Positions 1-7,122 of a DNA stretch of 18,150 nt are shown in pieces; the stretch's first letter is position 1, and every line of letters starts with the position of its first letter. A program made the position numbers and the translations under genes. Source of the stretch: CAZGCA01 sp964524145 (GTDB taxonomy: Bacteria > Hydrogenedentota > CAZGCA01). Under the pieces are notes generated by a model that was given only the letters and a program-made list of their open reading frames with translations, made no database searches and was not told where the DNA came from. The stretch covers positions 1 through 18,150 of the forward strand of contig CAZGCA010000107.1 in assembly GCA_964524145.1 (NCBI GenBank), in the 5' to 3' direction.

Positions 1-8
1 AAGATGCG

Positions 9-2000
9 GTGGCGATAGTGGGTGAGCCGGGAGATCTTACGAGGCTCGAGGAGATGGTTGGTCGTGTGTTTGGTGAAGGAAGCTCGGGTTCGGGTTGTCT
101 GACGGACGAGACGCTCAGCAAGCTGACGGACGGGGAACTGTCGGCAGAGGAATCGGAGCGTGCGCGGTCCCATTTGTCCTGGTGCGCGGACTGTCAGCGC
201 CGCTACGAGCAATGGGACAGAACGGACGCTGAGTTGCGGGATCTATTTCGCGCGGCGCTGCTCGGGAAGAGACGGTCGGAACAGTGTCTTACGCCGTGGC
301 AGCTTGCGGGATACCTTCGCGGCCATCTTTCGGCGGAGGAGCGTGGCCGTGTTGAGTCGCACTTTCTGCTGTGTTCGTCCTGCACGCGAGAGCTGGTGGC
401 GCTTCACGAGTTGCTGCAGGAGTTCGACGACGAGGAGCCTGCCCCGCTGAGTGAGGAAGTGCTGAGCAGGCTGGAAGCGCGTGTGGGCGAACTGGTGTCC
501 AGGGAACGCAGCCCGCTCATATGCATTCGGTGTCTTGGCTCGATACCGCTCGACAGCGATGCGTGTCCTCGGTGCGGCGCAGTGGTGGGAAGGAGGGAGC
601 GTCGGGAGAGGGCGGCACGCCAGCCGGTCAGGTGGTTCGGTACGAAAGCGGGCAAGGTTGCGGCGTCGTTGGTGGGAGTGAGCCTTGCTGCGTCGGTGGT
701 GCTCGGTGGGATAGGCGTCTATCGGAGCCGGAGACCGAACGTGCCGGCACTCACGGCGGAAAACGCTCTCGCAGGACGCCTGCTGGACGAGATCGAGGAG
801 GAGATAGAAGTGTTCGGGCAGGTCGCGATGTACGACCAGAAGCCCGGACGGTTCGAAGTGCCTGACGACGTTGCCCGGGTCGCCAGAGCGCTCGTCGCGA
901 AATACTATTACGACGAGTCGGTCGCGGCGAAAGCGTTACGACACAAGGATATTGAAGACGTGTTCAAAACGTTGAACCGGCTCGAGACCAGAGGCGCAAA
1001 ATCCAAATTGCTGCCCAAGTTTCCCAACAGGATACTGAGTCTGGATGAGCTGCGAATTCTCAAAGGTGAACTGTCGGGCGCTTATGAAGGTATTGGCATC
1101 GTTGTCCAACTCAAGTCTTCGGAAAATGGTGAGCGAATCGTCGGATTCCGAGACGATTCACCGGCTAGGGAGGCCGGACTACGCATCGGCGATTTGATTA
1201 CTGAGGTCAATGGAGCATCGTTACGCGGACTGAACCTTGCGCAGATTACGGCTTTGGTTCGCGGACCGGTCAACACACCAGTGAAGCTCAAAGTCGCACG
1301 CCAGGGGGAGTCTGACTTCGAAGTCCGGGTTTCGAGAGAAAGATTGAGAGTGCCTTTTGTGGTTGAGCATACGATTCTGGGAGGGAATGCGGCGTATGTA
1401 AGCGTCCACGGGCTGGTCGGAGAGGCAGTAGAAGATATTGAAAGAGTCCTTGCTGAGTTTAGGAGTACTCATGTCGAACGAGTTGTCCTGGATTTGCGGG
1501 GCAATACGGGCGGTAGCGCTGAAGCGGCAATGGAGCTTGCTGGCCTTTTCCTGCCAAGCGGCACGCCAATCGCGAGAGTTGAGCCAAGTGATACCGAAGG
1601 TCTTATTTCCGCTGAGAGTGAAGCTGCCTGGAAGGGATGTCTCGCTGTGCTCGTGGACACGCACACCGTCAGTAGCGGCGAGCTTGTTGCGGCAGCTCTG
1701 CAGGGCACCGGGCGCGCAGTGATCGTTGGAGAGAGAACTGTTGGGAAAGGCAGTATTCAGACCGTTTACAGGCTGGCTAACGGTTACGGAGTTCAAGCAA
1801 CAACGAACACCTTGTCTGGTCCTGACGGTTTCATTTTCAATAAGCACGGGATCGAACCGGATATCGAGGTTGCGGGGATGCAGCCCACCGAGTTCCCCCA
1901 GCAGGTTGCCGAGGTGACAAGAGACAAGGTTGTGGACGCATGTTTGGAAGCGTTGGATCGCACGCCTGTAACGGGAGAAAAGGGATTAGGGACAAGATGA
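9..2000 (+). CDS. Membrane-anchored S41 (Ctp/Prc-type) serine protease with two anti-sigma-type zinc fingers and a zinc ribbon
   Basis: Reading the 663 residues in order: zinc finger 1 (C30, H55, C59, C62, the H-x3-C-x2-C form of anti-sigma zinc fingers), zinc finger 2 (C93, H118, C122, C125), a CxxC/CxxC zinc ribbon (C172, C175, C186, C189), one membrane segment at about 216-238, a helical Ctp N-terminal region, a PDZ domain at about 356-432 beginning with YEGIGI, and an S41 protease core at about 455-622. The catalytic pair is S555 (in VSSGE) and K580 (in VGKGS), 25 residues apart as in E. coli Prc, so the protease looks active. With the zinc domains cytoplasmic, the PDZ and protease would face the periplasm (inference). 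It probably trims or degrades envelope proteins; the zinc domains may bind a cytoplasmic partner such as a sigma factor. GTG at 9 is the first start visible, but the frame is open to the window edge, so the true start may lie outside. Confidence 0.85.
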   Translation: MAIVGEPGDLTRLEEMVGRVFGEGSSGSGCLTDETLSKLTDGELSAEESERARSHLSWCADCQRRYEQWDRTDAELRDLFRAALLGKRRSEQCLTPWQLAGYLRGHLSAEERGRVESHFLLCSSCTRELVALHELLQEFDDEEPAPLSEEVLSRLEARVGELVSRERSPLICIRCLGSIPLDSDACPRCGAVVGRRERRERAARQPVRWFGTKAGKVAASLVGVSLAASVVLGGIGVYRSRRPNVPALTAENALAGRLLDEIEEEIEVFGQVAMYDQKPGRFEVPDDVARVARALVAKYYYDESVAAKALRHKDIEDVFKTLNRLETRGAKSKLLPKFPNRILSLDELRILKGELSGAYEGIGIVVQLKSSENGERIVGFRDDSPAREAGLRIGDLITEVNGASLRGLNLAQITALVRGPVNTPVKLKVARQGESDFEVRVSRERLRVPFVVEHTILGGNAAYVSVHGLVGEAVEDIERVLAEFRSTHVERVVLDLRGNTGGSAEAAMELAGLFLPSGTPIARVEPSDTEGLISAESEAAWKGCLAVLVDTHTVSSGELVAAALQGTGRAVIVGERTVGKGSIQTVYRLANGYGVQATTNTLSGPDGFIFNKHGIEPDIEVAGMQPTEFPQQVAEVTRDKVVDACLEALDRTPVTGEKGLGTR

Positions 2001-2137
2001 AGGCTGAAGAGATCAAGGTTCTGAGTTCGCCTGAGAGCACATCCTTGGCGCGGTGCAAGGTAGTTCTGGGTGCAAACGCCTTATGCACCTGCAAAGATGT
2101 CTGTGTGCAAGGGCCATCCAAGGCGGACGGGGATTAG
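1997..2137 (+). CDS. Small Cys-rich hypothetical protein overlapping the protease stop codon
   Basis: A 46-codon ORF whose ATG overlaps the protease stop in an ATGA arrangement, which often means translational coupling. AGGGA lies roughly ten bases before the ATG. The product has no signal peptide or membrane segment and carries four cysteines in its C-terminal half: C20, C30, C32 and C36, in the segment CTCKDVC. This spacing could bind a metal or form disulfides, but I recognise no family. A chance ORF is a real alternative, because a 46-codon frame is expected often in this base composition. Confidence 0.35.
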   Translation: MKAEEIKVLSSPESTSLARCKVVLGANALCTCKDVCVQGPSKADGD

Positions 2138-2661
2138 CCGAAGCGTCCGCCGGCAGATGCCGTAGGGACGAACCGGTCGGGGAAGATGTAGTAGTGCGCG
2201 ACGAGTGCCGGCAGACACTTACTGCTCGCGTGTGAGAAGGTTTCATCGACCGTAAACGCTCCCGATCTGCCTTTCCTACACCTTTCTCGTTGGGTGTATG
2301 TCCGTGTCGAGATGCGGCTTCGGGTCGCGCCCCGCCAGCCAGCCAGAACTTTCTGACCAATGCCGTGACTCGGGCAGTTCTCGAGTAGTGTCCGCCCACC
2401 GCAGACGTTGCTCGCACAATCCACCAAACGGCTGTGGTACTGGACTCCCATCGCTTCTTTTCTGTCAACTACCGCGGATCTAATGGGGCGAGCTCAAGAG
2501 GTTTCTTCTCCTTGACCGGACGGCGTGCTTCCCGTAGCACCAACCCAAGAGGAGACGTAAACAAGCGCGGCCTCCTGGAGCATTGACAATCCTGCTGGTA
2601 TCTCGTAAGCTGATGGATACCGGAAGCCGGGGAAAGCGCTGAGATTGGAAGGAGTGCCGCC
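2138..2661. other. 524-bp intergenic region without a convincing gene
   Basis: Short ORFs on both strands here have low-complexity Arg/Ser-rich translations, no family motif and no good ribosome binding site. I see no tRNA, no strong hairpin followed by a T run, and no insertion-sequence ends. A small inverted repeat (GTGCT and AGCAC, six-base loop) lies at 2525-2540. The right end carries the promoter and ribosome binding site of the gene at 2662. The remainder could hold an unrecognised small RNA or a decayed gene. Confidence 0.5.
2583..2611 (+). promoter_or_regulatory. Candidate sigma70-type promoter of the DUF4352-like gene
   Basis: A perfect -35 TTGACA at 2583-2588 is followed after 17 bp by TAAGCT (2606-2611), a weak -10 (3 of 6). 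It would give a leader of about 45 bases before the ATG at 2662. The -35 and spacing are good; the -10 is the weak part. Confidence 0.45.
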
Positions 2662-3363
2662 ATGGTAGTCACCTGCGATTGCGGGCAGCGGATGGAGGTA
2701 GCCGACGGATCCGTCGGTGCGACCGTTGTCTGCGAGAACTGTGGCAGAGAGGTGCTTATCCTTGGAGCCCTTGACGTCAAAGTTGCGGCTCGAAAAGCGC
2801 GCAAGCGGTGGGCCCTGCTGGTTGTATCGGCAGTGGCTTGTTCATTGGTCGGCGTTGTGATTCTTGCAGCGGTGTTTGGATTGCCCGACATGAGGAAGCG
2901 GGCAAGCAACAAGTCCCGGCGCGGCGGCGCTGCGAACACGCAGGAGGATGTGCGTGTCGTCGAAAAGTCGATTGGGGATTTTGTGGTTGCCGGCAAGATA
3001 CGTTTCGCGGTGCAAAGCGTCCGAGAATTCCCTGCTTTGGAGGGGACCTACGGTACCATCGCCGCCGGTGCAGAAAAGATGTTCGTCGTTGTCCGGATGA
3101 CGGTGGCTAACACAGCCGATACCAGCGTCGTGCTCGCGCCGGATTCGGTGTTTTGGCTGTTCGACGAGCATCGGGAGCAGTACGACACGCATGAACGGTC
3201 TGTCATGGCTTTGCGCGACTGTCTCAATGCCGTTAAACTGGAACCCGGCAGGCCTCGGTCGGGAACTCTTCTGTACGAGGTGCCGGACGACCTGCAGGAA
3301 TACTGGCTGGCGGCAGGCGTGCCAGAGGAGTATCTGGTCTACAAGATCAGGCTGACGCACTAA
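2662..3363 (+). CDS. Zinc-ribbon, single-TM protein with a DUF4352-like extracytoplasmic domain
   Basis: 233 residues. The N-terminus is a short zinc ribbon (C5, C7, C24, C27), followed by a basic stretch and one membrane helix at about 50-72. Residues 108-233 form a beta-rich domain with the pattern of DUF4352/TRF2-like immunoglobulin-type domains: a conserved strand around FVVVRMTVANTADTSVVL, then residues for a folded C-terminal strand pair ending in YKIRLTH. The predicted topology is cytoplasmic zinc ribbon and extracytoplasmic domain. The ATG is preceded by GGAAGGAG about eight bases upstream, so the start is well supported. It stands alone behind its own promoter. No enzymatic residues are evident; a structural or sensing role is possible, but function is unknown. 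Confidence 0.7.
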   Translation: MVVTCDCGQRMEVADGSVGATVVCENCGREVLILGALDVKVAARKARKRWALLVVSAVACSLVGVVILAAVFGLPDMRKRASNKSRRGGAANTQEDVRVVEKSIGDFVVAGKIRFAVQSVREFPALEGTYGTIAAGAEKMFVVVRMTVANTADTSVVLAPDSVFWLFDEHREQYDTHERSVMALRDCLNAVKLEPGRPRSGTLLYEVPDDLQEYWLAAGVPEEYLVYKIRLTH

Positions 3364-3457
3364 GAACCATACCGGTCTCAAAGGCGGCAAGGGCAGGAAA
3401 GAGACTGGTGGGGGAGCAGTTCCACAATCGAACAGGGCATGTTCAGGAACGAAACCG

Positions 3458-3486
3458 TTGACATTCGCACCCGAACCGAGTACAAT
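3458..3486 (+). promoter_or_regulatory. Strong sigma70-type promoter of the MNT/HEPN pair
   Basis: TTGACA at 3458-3463, a 17-bp spacer and TACAAT at 3481-3486 (6 of 6 and 5 of 6 matches) form the best sigma70-like promoter in the window. Transcription should start near 3493, only about four bases before the ATG at 3497, implying an almost leaderless message. The TTG that opens the longest reading frame is the -35 box itself, so that start is excluded if the promoter is real. Confidence 0.75.
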
Positions 3487-3495
3487 TGCACCCGA
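3467..3495 (+). repeat. Direct repeat flanking the -10 box
   Basis: GCACCCGA occurs at 3467-3474 and again at 3488-3495. The copies start 21 bp apart, two helical turns, so they face the same side of the DNA on either side of the -10 element. This suits a repressor site for the winged-helix protein encoded just downstream (inference). Confidence 0.45.
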
Positions 3496-3506
3496 TATGA
3501 GTGCAA
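3486..3506. promoter_or_regulatory. Candidate operator: inverted repeat over the transcription and translation start
   Basis: Perfect 6-bp arms TTGCAC (3486-3491) and GTGCAA (3501-3506) are separated by 9 bp. The element runs from the end of the -10 box across the predicted transcription start and the ATG at 3497. A protein bound here would block initiation. Autorepression by the winged-helix domain of the first gene is the simplest reading. Confidence 0.5.
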
Positions 3507-4120
3507 GAGTGACAGAGAACGGGTTGGCAGCGGCTCTTTTTGGTAAGACGCGCAGGTCTGTGCTGACTATGCTGTACGGTCATGCGGACGAATCGTTTTA
3601 CGTGCGCGAGATAGCGTCGTTCGTTGGGAGCGGCCAAGGGGCGGTGCAGCGGGAACTCAAACGCCTTTCAGCAGCGGGAATAATCGTGCGCCGCAGTCGG
3701 GGCCGGCACGTATACTACCAAGCTAACCGCGGCTGCCCGATCTTCGAGGAATTGGCGGGGTTGATTCGCAAGACGGCCGGCTTGGCTGATGTATTGCGCG
3801 AGGCCTTATCGCCGTTGGCGGGGGTGATCGATGTGGCCTTTGTGTACGGAAGTCTTGCGGACGGAACGCCATCCCCCGGAAGCGATGTTGACGTGATGGT
3901 CATCGGTGATGTGGGGTTCGGGCAGGTCGTAGAGGTTTTGCATTCAGCCCAAGAGCAGCTGTTGCGGGACGTCAATCCCGCGGTATATACCCGGAATGAG
4001 TTCCGTGCGAAAATCGAGGCCGGCCAGCATTTCGTTAGTTCGGTGCTCGCACGGAAGAAGGTCTTTTTGATGGGAAACAGCGATGAGCTTGACCGACTTG
4101 CAGGCAAGGAATCTTCTTGA
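3497..4120 (+). CDS. Winged-helix regulator fused to an MNT-type nucleotidyltransferase (putative antitoxin)
   Basis: 207 residues. Residues 10-77 form an ArsR-like winged helix: ALFGKTRRSVL, a YVREIA helix, a recognition-helix region around QGAVQRELKRL, and a basic wing. Residues 105-190 are a minimal nucleotidyltransferase with the signature G118-S119-x10-D130-x-D132 in VYGSLADGTPSPGSDVDVMV. No obvious third catalytic acid follows; the equivalent strand reads VNPAVYT. In MNT-HEPN toxin-antitoxin systems the MNT protein neutralises the HEPN toxin by adenylylating it, and a fused DNA-binding domain would add autoregulation. ATG 3497 is chosen because the longer frame begins inside the promoter; GTG 3509 is an alternative. 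The gene overlaps the HEPN gene by 38 bp, showing tight coupling. It could instead be an ordinary transcription factor of the ArsR-MNT type. Confidence 0.8.
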   Translation: MSARVTENGLAAALFGKTRRSVLTMLYGHADESFYVREIASFVGSGQGAVQRELKRLSAAGIIVRRSRGRHVYYQANRGCPIFEELAGLIRKTAGLADVLREALSPLAGVIDVAFVYGSLADGTPSPGSDVDVMVIGDVGFGQVVEVLHSAQEQLLRDVNPAVYTRNEFRAKIEAGQHFVSSVLARKKVFLMGNSDELDRLAGKESS

Positions 4121-4526
4121 GTCGCTCCCGACTTCCCGGGACGAAATCCTGGGGTTACTTGGCCTCGTTGACCGTGACATCGAGGATGCTGAGGTCAAGG
4201 AGATATCGCTTGATGCGCGATTCGAACGTGCATACAACGCGACCATGAATGCAGCCAAAACCGTGCTGCGGTGTCGCGGCTATAGGCCCAAAGGTAGTGG
4301 GCAACATCGAACGATCTTCGAAGCCCTGCGATCCATCGAAGGTCCCTGGACGGACGGCGAAATCAACTACTTTCAACAATGCCGCAAGCAAAGGCACAGA
4401 GTGCAGTACGACTGTGCCGGGATCGTGTCCGCGGGTCAGTTATGCGAACTGCTCGAGAAAGCCAAGACCTTTCGGACAACTGTGACACAGCACATCAAAG
4501 AGAGTTTCCCGCAGTACTCGACGTAG
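4083..4526 (+). CDS. HEPN-domain protein (putative toxin partner of the MNT protein)
   Basis: 147 residues, all helical, matching the HEPN pattern: an FERAYNATMNAAKTVLR helix (47-63), RCRGYR, the QHRTIFEALR segment (74-83), then the diagnostic RKQRHRVQYD at 101-110. The canonical ribonuclease signature is R-x4-6-H; here R101 and H105 are three residues apart and Y109 follows, closer to the R-x2-R-N/H-x3-Y form common beside ArsR-MNT proteins. RNase activity is therefore uncertain. The tyrosine could be a target for modification by the MNT enzyme, as in the MntA-HepT system (inference). The ATG lies inside the end of the upstream gene with only a weak GGGAA upstream, consistent with coupled translation. 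It converges on the lipoprotein gene with only 25 bp between. Confidence 0.75.
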   Translation: MSLTDLQARNLLESLPTSRDEILGLLGLVDRDIEDAEVKEISLDARFERAYNATMNAAKTVLRCRGYRPKGSGQHRTIFEALRSIEGPWTDGEINYFQQCRKQRHRVQYDCAGIVSAGQLCELLEKAKTFRTTVTQHIKESFPQYST

Positions 4527-4551
4527 CCTCTCGGGCACGGAGCGACTCGGG

Positions 4552-5052
4552 TTAGTATCCCTGCACCCAGATCTTGTCCTGGACGGTCTCCCAGTGTCCC
4601 TCATCGACTTGGACAACTTCCCAGTGTCCCTGGATGCGCCGGTTGCCTTTCGTGTGCTCGGGCACCCAGATTCGTTCGTCGTGCGAGGTGTCTTTCCAGA
4701 CCTGTTTTGTCTCGTACTCGTAGTGCGGCTCGACGGACTTGATGTTGCCTGCATCCGCTACTCTCGGAATGTAGGCGGGCTCCGGAGTCCTGGCATGGTA
4801 GTGCTCCTCGCGCCGGATATGGGCGTAGCGTTCGTTGTGGTCCTCGACAAGGTCGCTCGTCAACGCGCCCAGCAACGCGCCAACGCCCGCACCGAGGAGT
4901 GCGCCGGGACCGGTTTCACCGCTCTGGTGACCGATTATGGCGCCGGTCCCGGCTCCCAGCGCGCTGCCCGCCAGCGCGCCACGCTGAACCGTGGTGCAGC
5001 CAGTGCTGAGGAGAAACGTAGCACAAACCATCAGGCTCAGTGTCTTCTTCAT
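4552..5052 (-). CDS. Glycine-zipper outer-membrane lipoprotein (YMGG-like)
   Basis: 166 residues. The N-terminus is a lipoprotein signal peptide ending in LLSTGC with the lipidated cysteine at C19. A glycine-zipper segment at about 25-65 (GALAGSALGAGTGAIIG and GALLGAGVGALLGAL) follows, as in YMGG and SlyB/OmpA-linked lipoproteins. The C-terminal part holds related aromatic motifs: IWVPEH, GHWEVV, GHWETV and KIWVQGY. ATG 5052 is preferred over an upstream ATG at 5070 because AAGGAGAG sits about eight bases before it and the signal peptide then has normal length. It follows the DUF4097 gene by 35 bp on the same strand and is probably the last gene of the sigma-factor operon, with a role in the cell envelope. 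Confidence 0.8.
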   Translation of the reverse strand: MKKTLSLMVCATFLLSTGCTTVQRGALAGSALGAGTGAIIGHQSGETGPGALLGAGVGALLGALTSDLVEDHNERYAHIRREEHYHARTPEPAYIPRVADAGNIKSVEPHYEYETKQVWKDTSHDERIWVPEHTKGNRRIQGHWEVVQVDEGHWETVQDKIWVQGY

Positions 5053-5087
5053 TTGTCTCTCTCCTTTCATTTTTCTGCTGTGTCCCG

Positions 5088-7109
5088 TCAGTTAATGTCT
5101 ATCTTGCCGTGATCGGTTGTCAGCTTCACAGGCACCCCGCCACCGTTGAGCGAGCCGATGAGAGAGGCGCCATGTCGTTCTTCAACAGGTTCTATCGCAA
5201 GGTTTGAGTCTATGGAGCCGTGGTCGGCTTTGGCTTCGATGTCGACCGCCGACTCAGGCGGGATGATGATCGTTATGTTTCCGTGATCCACGTCTATCTT
5301 CTGCGGTGCGCCGACAGGCTCGAGGTGGATGACGCGAATGTTGCCGTGGCTGCTCTCGAGGTCCGTCGCGCCGAGCACTCCATCGGCCGCTATATCGCTG
5401 TGATTGCCGATTATCGTCAGATTGCCGGTGACTGTCTTCACACTGGCCTTCTCGTGGCTGATCTCTATTCTGCAGTCGCCGCCTATCCGCTCGACCGTCA
5501 CGTCCGCATGATCGCTCTCGATTGTGACGGGTGCCTCGACATCCGCCACTGCGACACTCCCATGGTCCACCTCCACGTCCACCTCGCCTTTCAATCCGCG
5601 CACGGTCACATCGCTGTGCGAACAGTCGGCGCTGAGCGACGTCCGGGGCGGCACACGGAGGATATAATCCACACTGCGGCTTCTAATGGACGCAGAGCGG
5701 CCTCCCGGATAGGCAGTATCGATTCTCAGCTTGCCGCCTTTGGACTCGGTCCTGATTTCTATGGCCTCGCACATGGCGCGCGCTTTGTCTCTCGAGGATG
5801 CTATGACCCTTTTCGTCGCCCGTATCTTGACAGCTTCCTCCGGCCACGTCTCGACAGAGAGCGAGCCGTGCGAGGTGTCCACTCTGATGGTCCCTCCTGT
5901 GAACGGCGTCTCCTCGACGTGTTCTACGACGTATTCGCCCGGTGCCCGTCCGTGTTCCGCCGCGGGAAGCGCGCTCATCCTCGTTCTGGCAGGCGGCCGC
6001 ACGGGCGGCGTGGGAACCCTGGGAGGCGTGGGCGGCCTGGGTGGTGTGGGCGGTCTAGGCTGTTTGGGCGGCGACGGCGTCTGCTGCCGCCGAATCGTGA
6101 CGCCGCCGAACGACGTCTTGATGTTGATCTTCTGCGGCGACGGCGATGTCAGCGAACCGGACGCATTGGTACCCCGTTTCTCGATGCGGATCGGTATCTC
6201 CGAGGATATGTCTCCAAACGAGCTTGACACCTTGATGTTCGGTTCTGCCTCCGGTGGCAGGAAGAGACGCACGTCTCCGAACTCGGATGACAGTGTCATA
6301 TCTTCGGTTGCCGATACGCCACGCAGTTCCGCCGAGCCGTATCGGGTGTCGACAGTAAGAGGTCCCGATGCTCCTTCGACGGTCACGTCGCCGAATCCGA
6401 GGTTGATATCGCACGGACCGGTCAGGTTTCGTGCGGTCAGCCTGCCGTAGTTGTTCGAGACATCGATACGTCCCGACAAGTCCCCGAGATAAACGTCGCC
6501 GAAGGAGGCGTTGATCTCGGTGCCGCCGCGCGTGCCGTTCACCTGTGTGTTGCCGTAAGATGTCTTGATCTCGACTCCCCCGCCGCGCGGCATGGAGACG
6601 GCGTAATCGACTTCGAACGATATCTTTTTGAGCGCACGACCGCTGGGATAGACCGTCTGTATGTCTACTCTGGGCGGAGACGGGTCGATCCTCAGATGAA
6701 TATCGTTCGCGAGGTCGCGCGATCGTTCGAGTGAAGATGACGAGACGCGGATATCCGCATGTATCTTAATCTCATCACGGTCCCACGTGTCTATCCTTAT
6801 ATCGCCGAAAGAGTGGCGAATATTCACCAGCACATCCGGACGGACGGAGTACGTCTCGTCGACCATTCTCACAAACTCGACGCCTCTCCCGCGCCTCGGG
6901 ACATGCCATACCGCGTCGCTTATACCTTCGCCGACGTCACCTATGCCGTCAAGAGCGCCGCCGACTGCGTCGCCGACGCCTTCCACCACATCTCCCACGC
7001 CGTCCAGGACGTCGTCGACTATCCCGAGCAGACCCGCTGAGGCCGTGCATGCCGGGAGAGCGAGAGCGAAGGCCATCCCAAGCAGCGCGACCAGGTTCCA
7101 ACGAGACAT
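5088..7109 (-). CDS. Exported protein with two tandem DUF4097 beta-solenoid domains
   Basis: 673 residues. After a signal peptide (cleavage near ASA 23-25, or lipidation at C21 in LPAC), residues 27-67 form a glycine-spaced amphipathic stretch (DGVGDVVEGVGDAVGGALDG). Domain 1 (84-341) and domain 2 (407-673) are both DUF4097 adhesin-like solenoids joined by a Pro/Thr/Arg linker (342-376). Domain 1 repeats [SN][FY]G[DNR] at F101, Y185, F203, Y221, F239, Y257, F277, F298 and F334. Domain 2 repeats [SDN]H[GSAE] at H414, H498, H516, H534, H552, H570, H588, H609, H630 and H667. Most rungs are 18 residues apart. ATG 7109 has GGGAG eight bases upstream and lies 13 bp after the anti-sigma gene. DUF4097 genes often sit beside ECF sigma/anti-sigma pairs; the exact role is unknown, presumably envelope-associated. 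Confidence 0.85.
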   Translation of the reverse strand: MSRWNLVALLGMAFALALPACTASAGLLGIVDDVLDGVGDVVEGVGDAVGGALDGIGDVGEGISDAVWHVPRRGRGVEFVRMVDETYSVRPDVLVNIRHSFGDIRIDTWDRDEIKIHADIRVSSSSLERSRDLANDIHLRIDPSPPRVDIQTVYPSGRALKKISFEVDYAVSMPRGGGVEIKTSYGNTQVNGTRGGTEINASFGDVYLGDLSGRIDVSNNYGRLTARNLTGPCDINLGFGDVTVEGASGPLTVDTRYGSAELRGVSATEDMTLSSEFGDVRLFLPPEAEPNIKVSSSFGDISSEIPIRIEKRGTNASGSLTSPSPQKINIKTSFGGVTIRRQQTPSPPKQPRPPTPPRPPTPPRVPTPPVRPPARTRMSALPAAEHGRAPGEYVVEHVEETPFTGGTIRVDTSHGSLSVETWPEEAVKIRATKRVIASSRDKARAMCEAIEIRTESKGGKLRIDTAYPGGRSASIRSRSVDYILRVPPRTSLSADCSHSDVTVRGLKGEVDVEVDHGSVAVADVEAPVTIESDHADVTVERIGGDCRIEISHEKASVKTVTGNLTIIGNHSDIAADGVLGATDLESSHGNIRVIHLEPVGAPQKIDVDHGNITIIIPPESAVDIEAKADHGSIDSNLAIEPVEERHGASLIGSLNGGGVPVKLTTDHGKIDIN
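6004..6070 (-). repeat. Low-complexity repeat encoding the Pro-rich interdomain linker
   Basis: On the plus strand the DNA repeats variants of GGCGGCGTGGG and GGCGGCCTGGG. Read on the minus strand it encodes repeated PPRPPTP units joining the two DUF4097 domains. Such minisatellite-like DNA can change length by slippage, so linker length may vary between strains. Confidence 0.7.
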
Positions 7110-7122
7110 TATCGTTCTCCCA

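Noticed and set aside
2013..2468. 151-residue minus-strand frame across the 2.1-2.5 kb gap
   Set aside because: Arg/Ser/Pro-rich, no motif and no ribosome binding site; most likely a chance frame in GC-rich DNA.
3458..3496. TTG start for the winged-helix/MNT gene at 3458
   Set aside because: This TTG is the -35 box of a near-consensus promoter, so transcription begins downstream of it. ATG 3497 keeps the whole winged-helix domain.
5220..6227. Long plus-strand frame (335 residues) inside the DUF4097 gene
   Set aside because: Shadow of the minus-strand gene: composition is His/Arg/Asp-rich noise with no family motif, while the minus-strand product has a signal peptide, clear repeats and a ribosome binding site.
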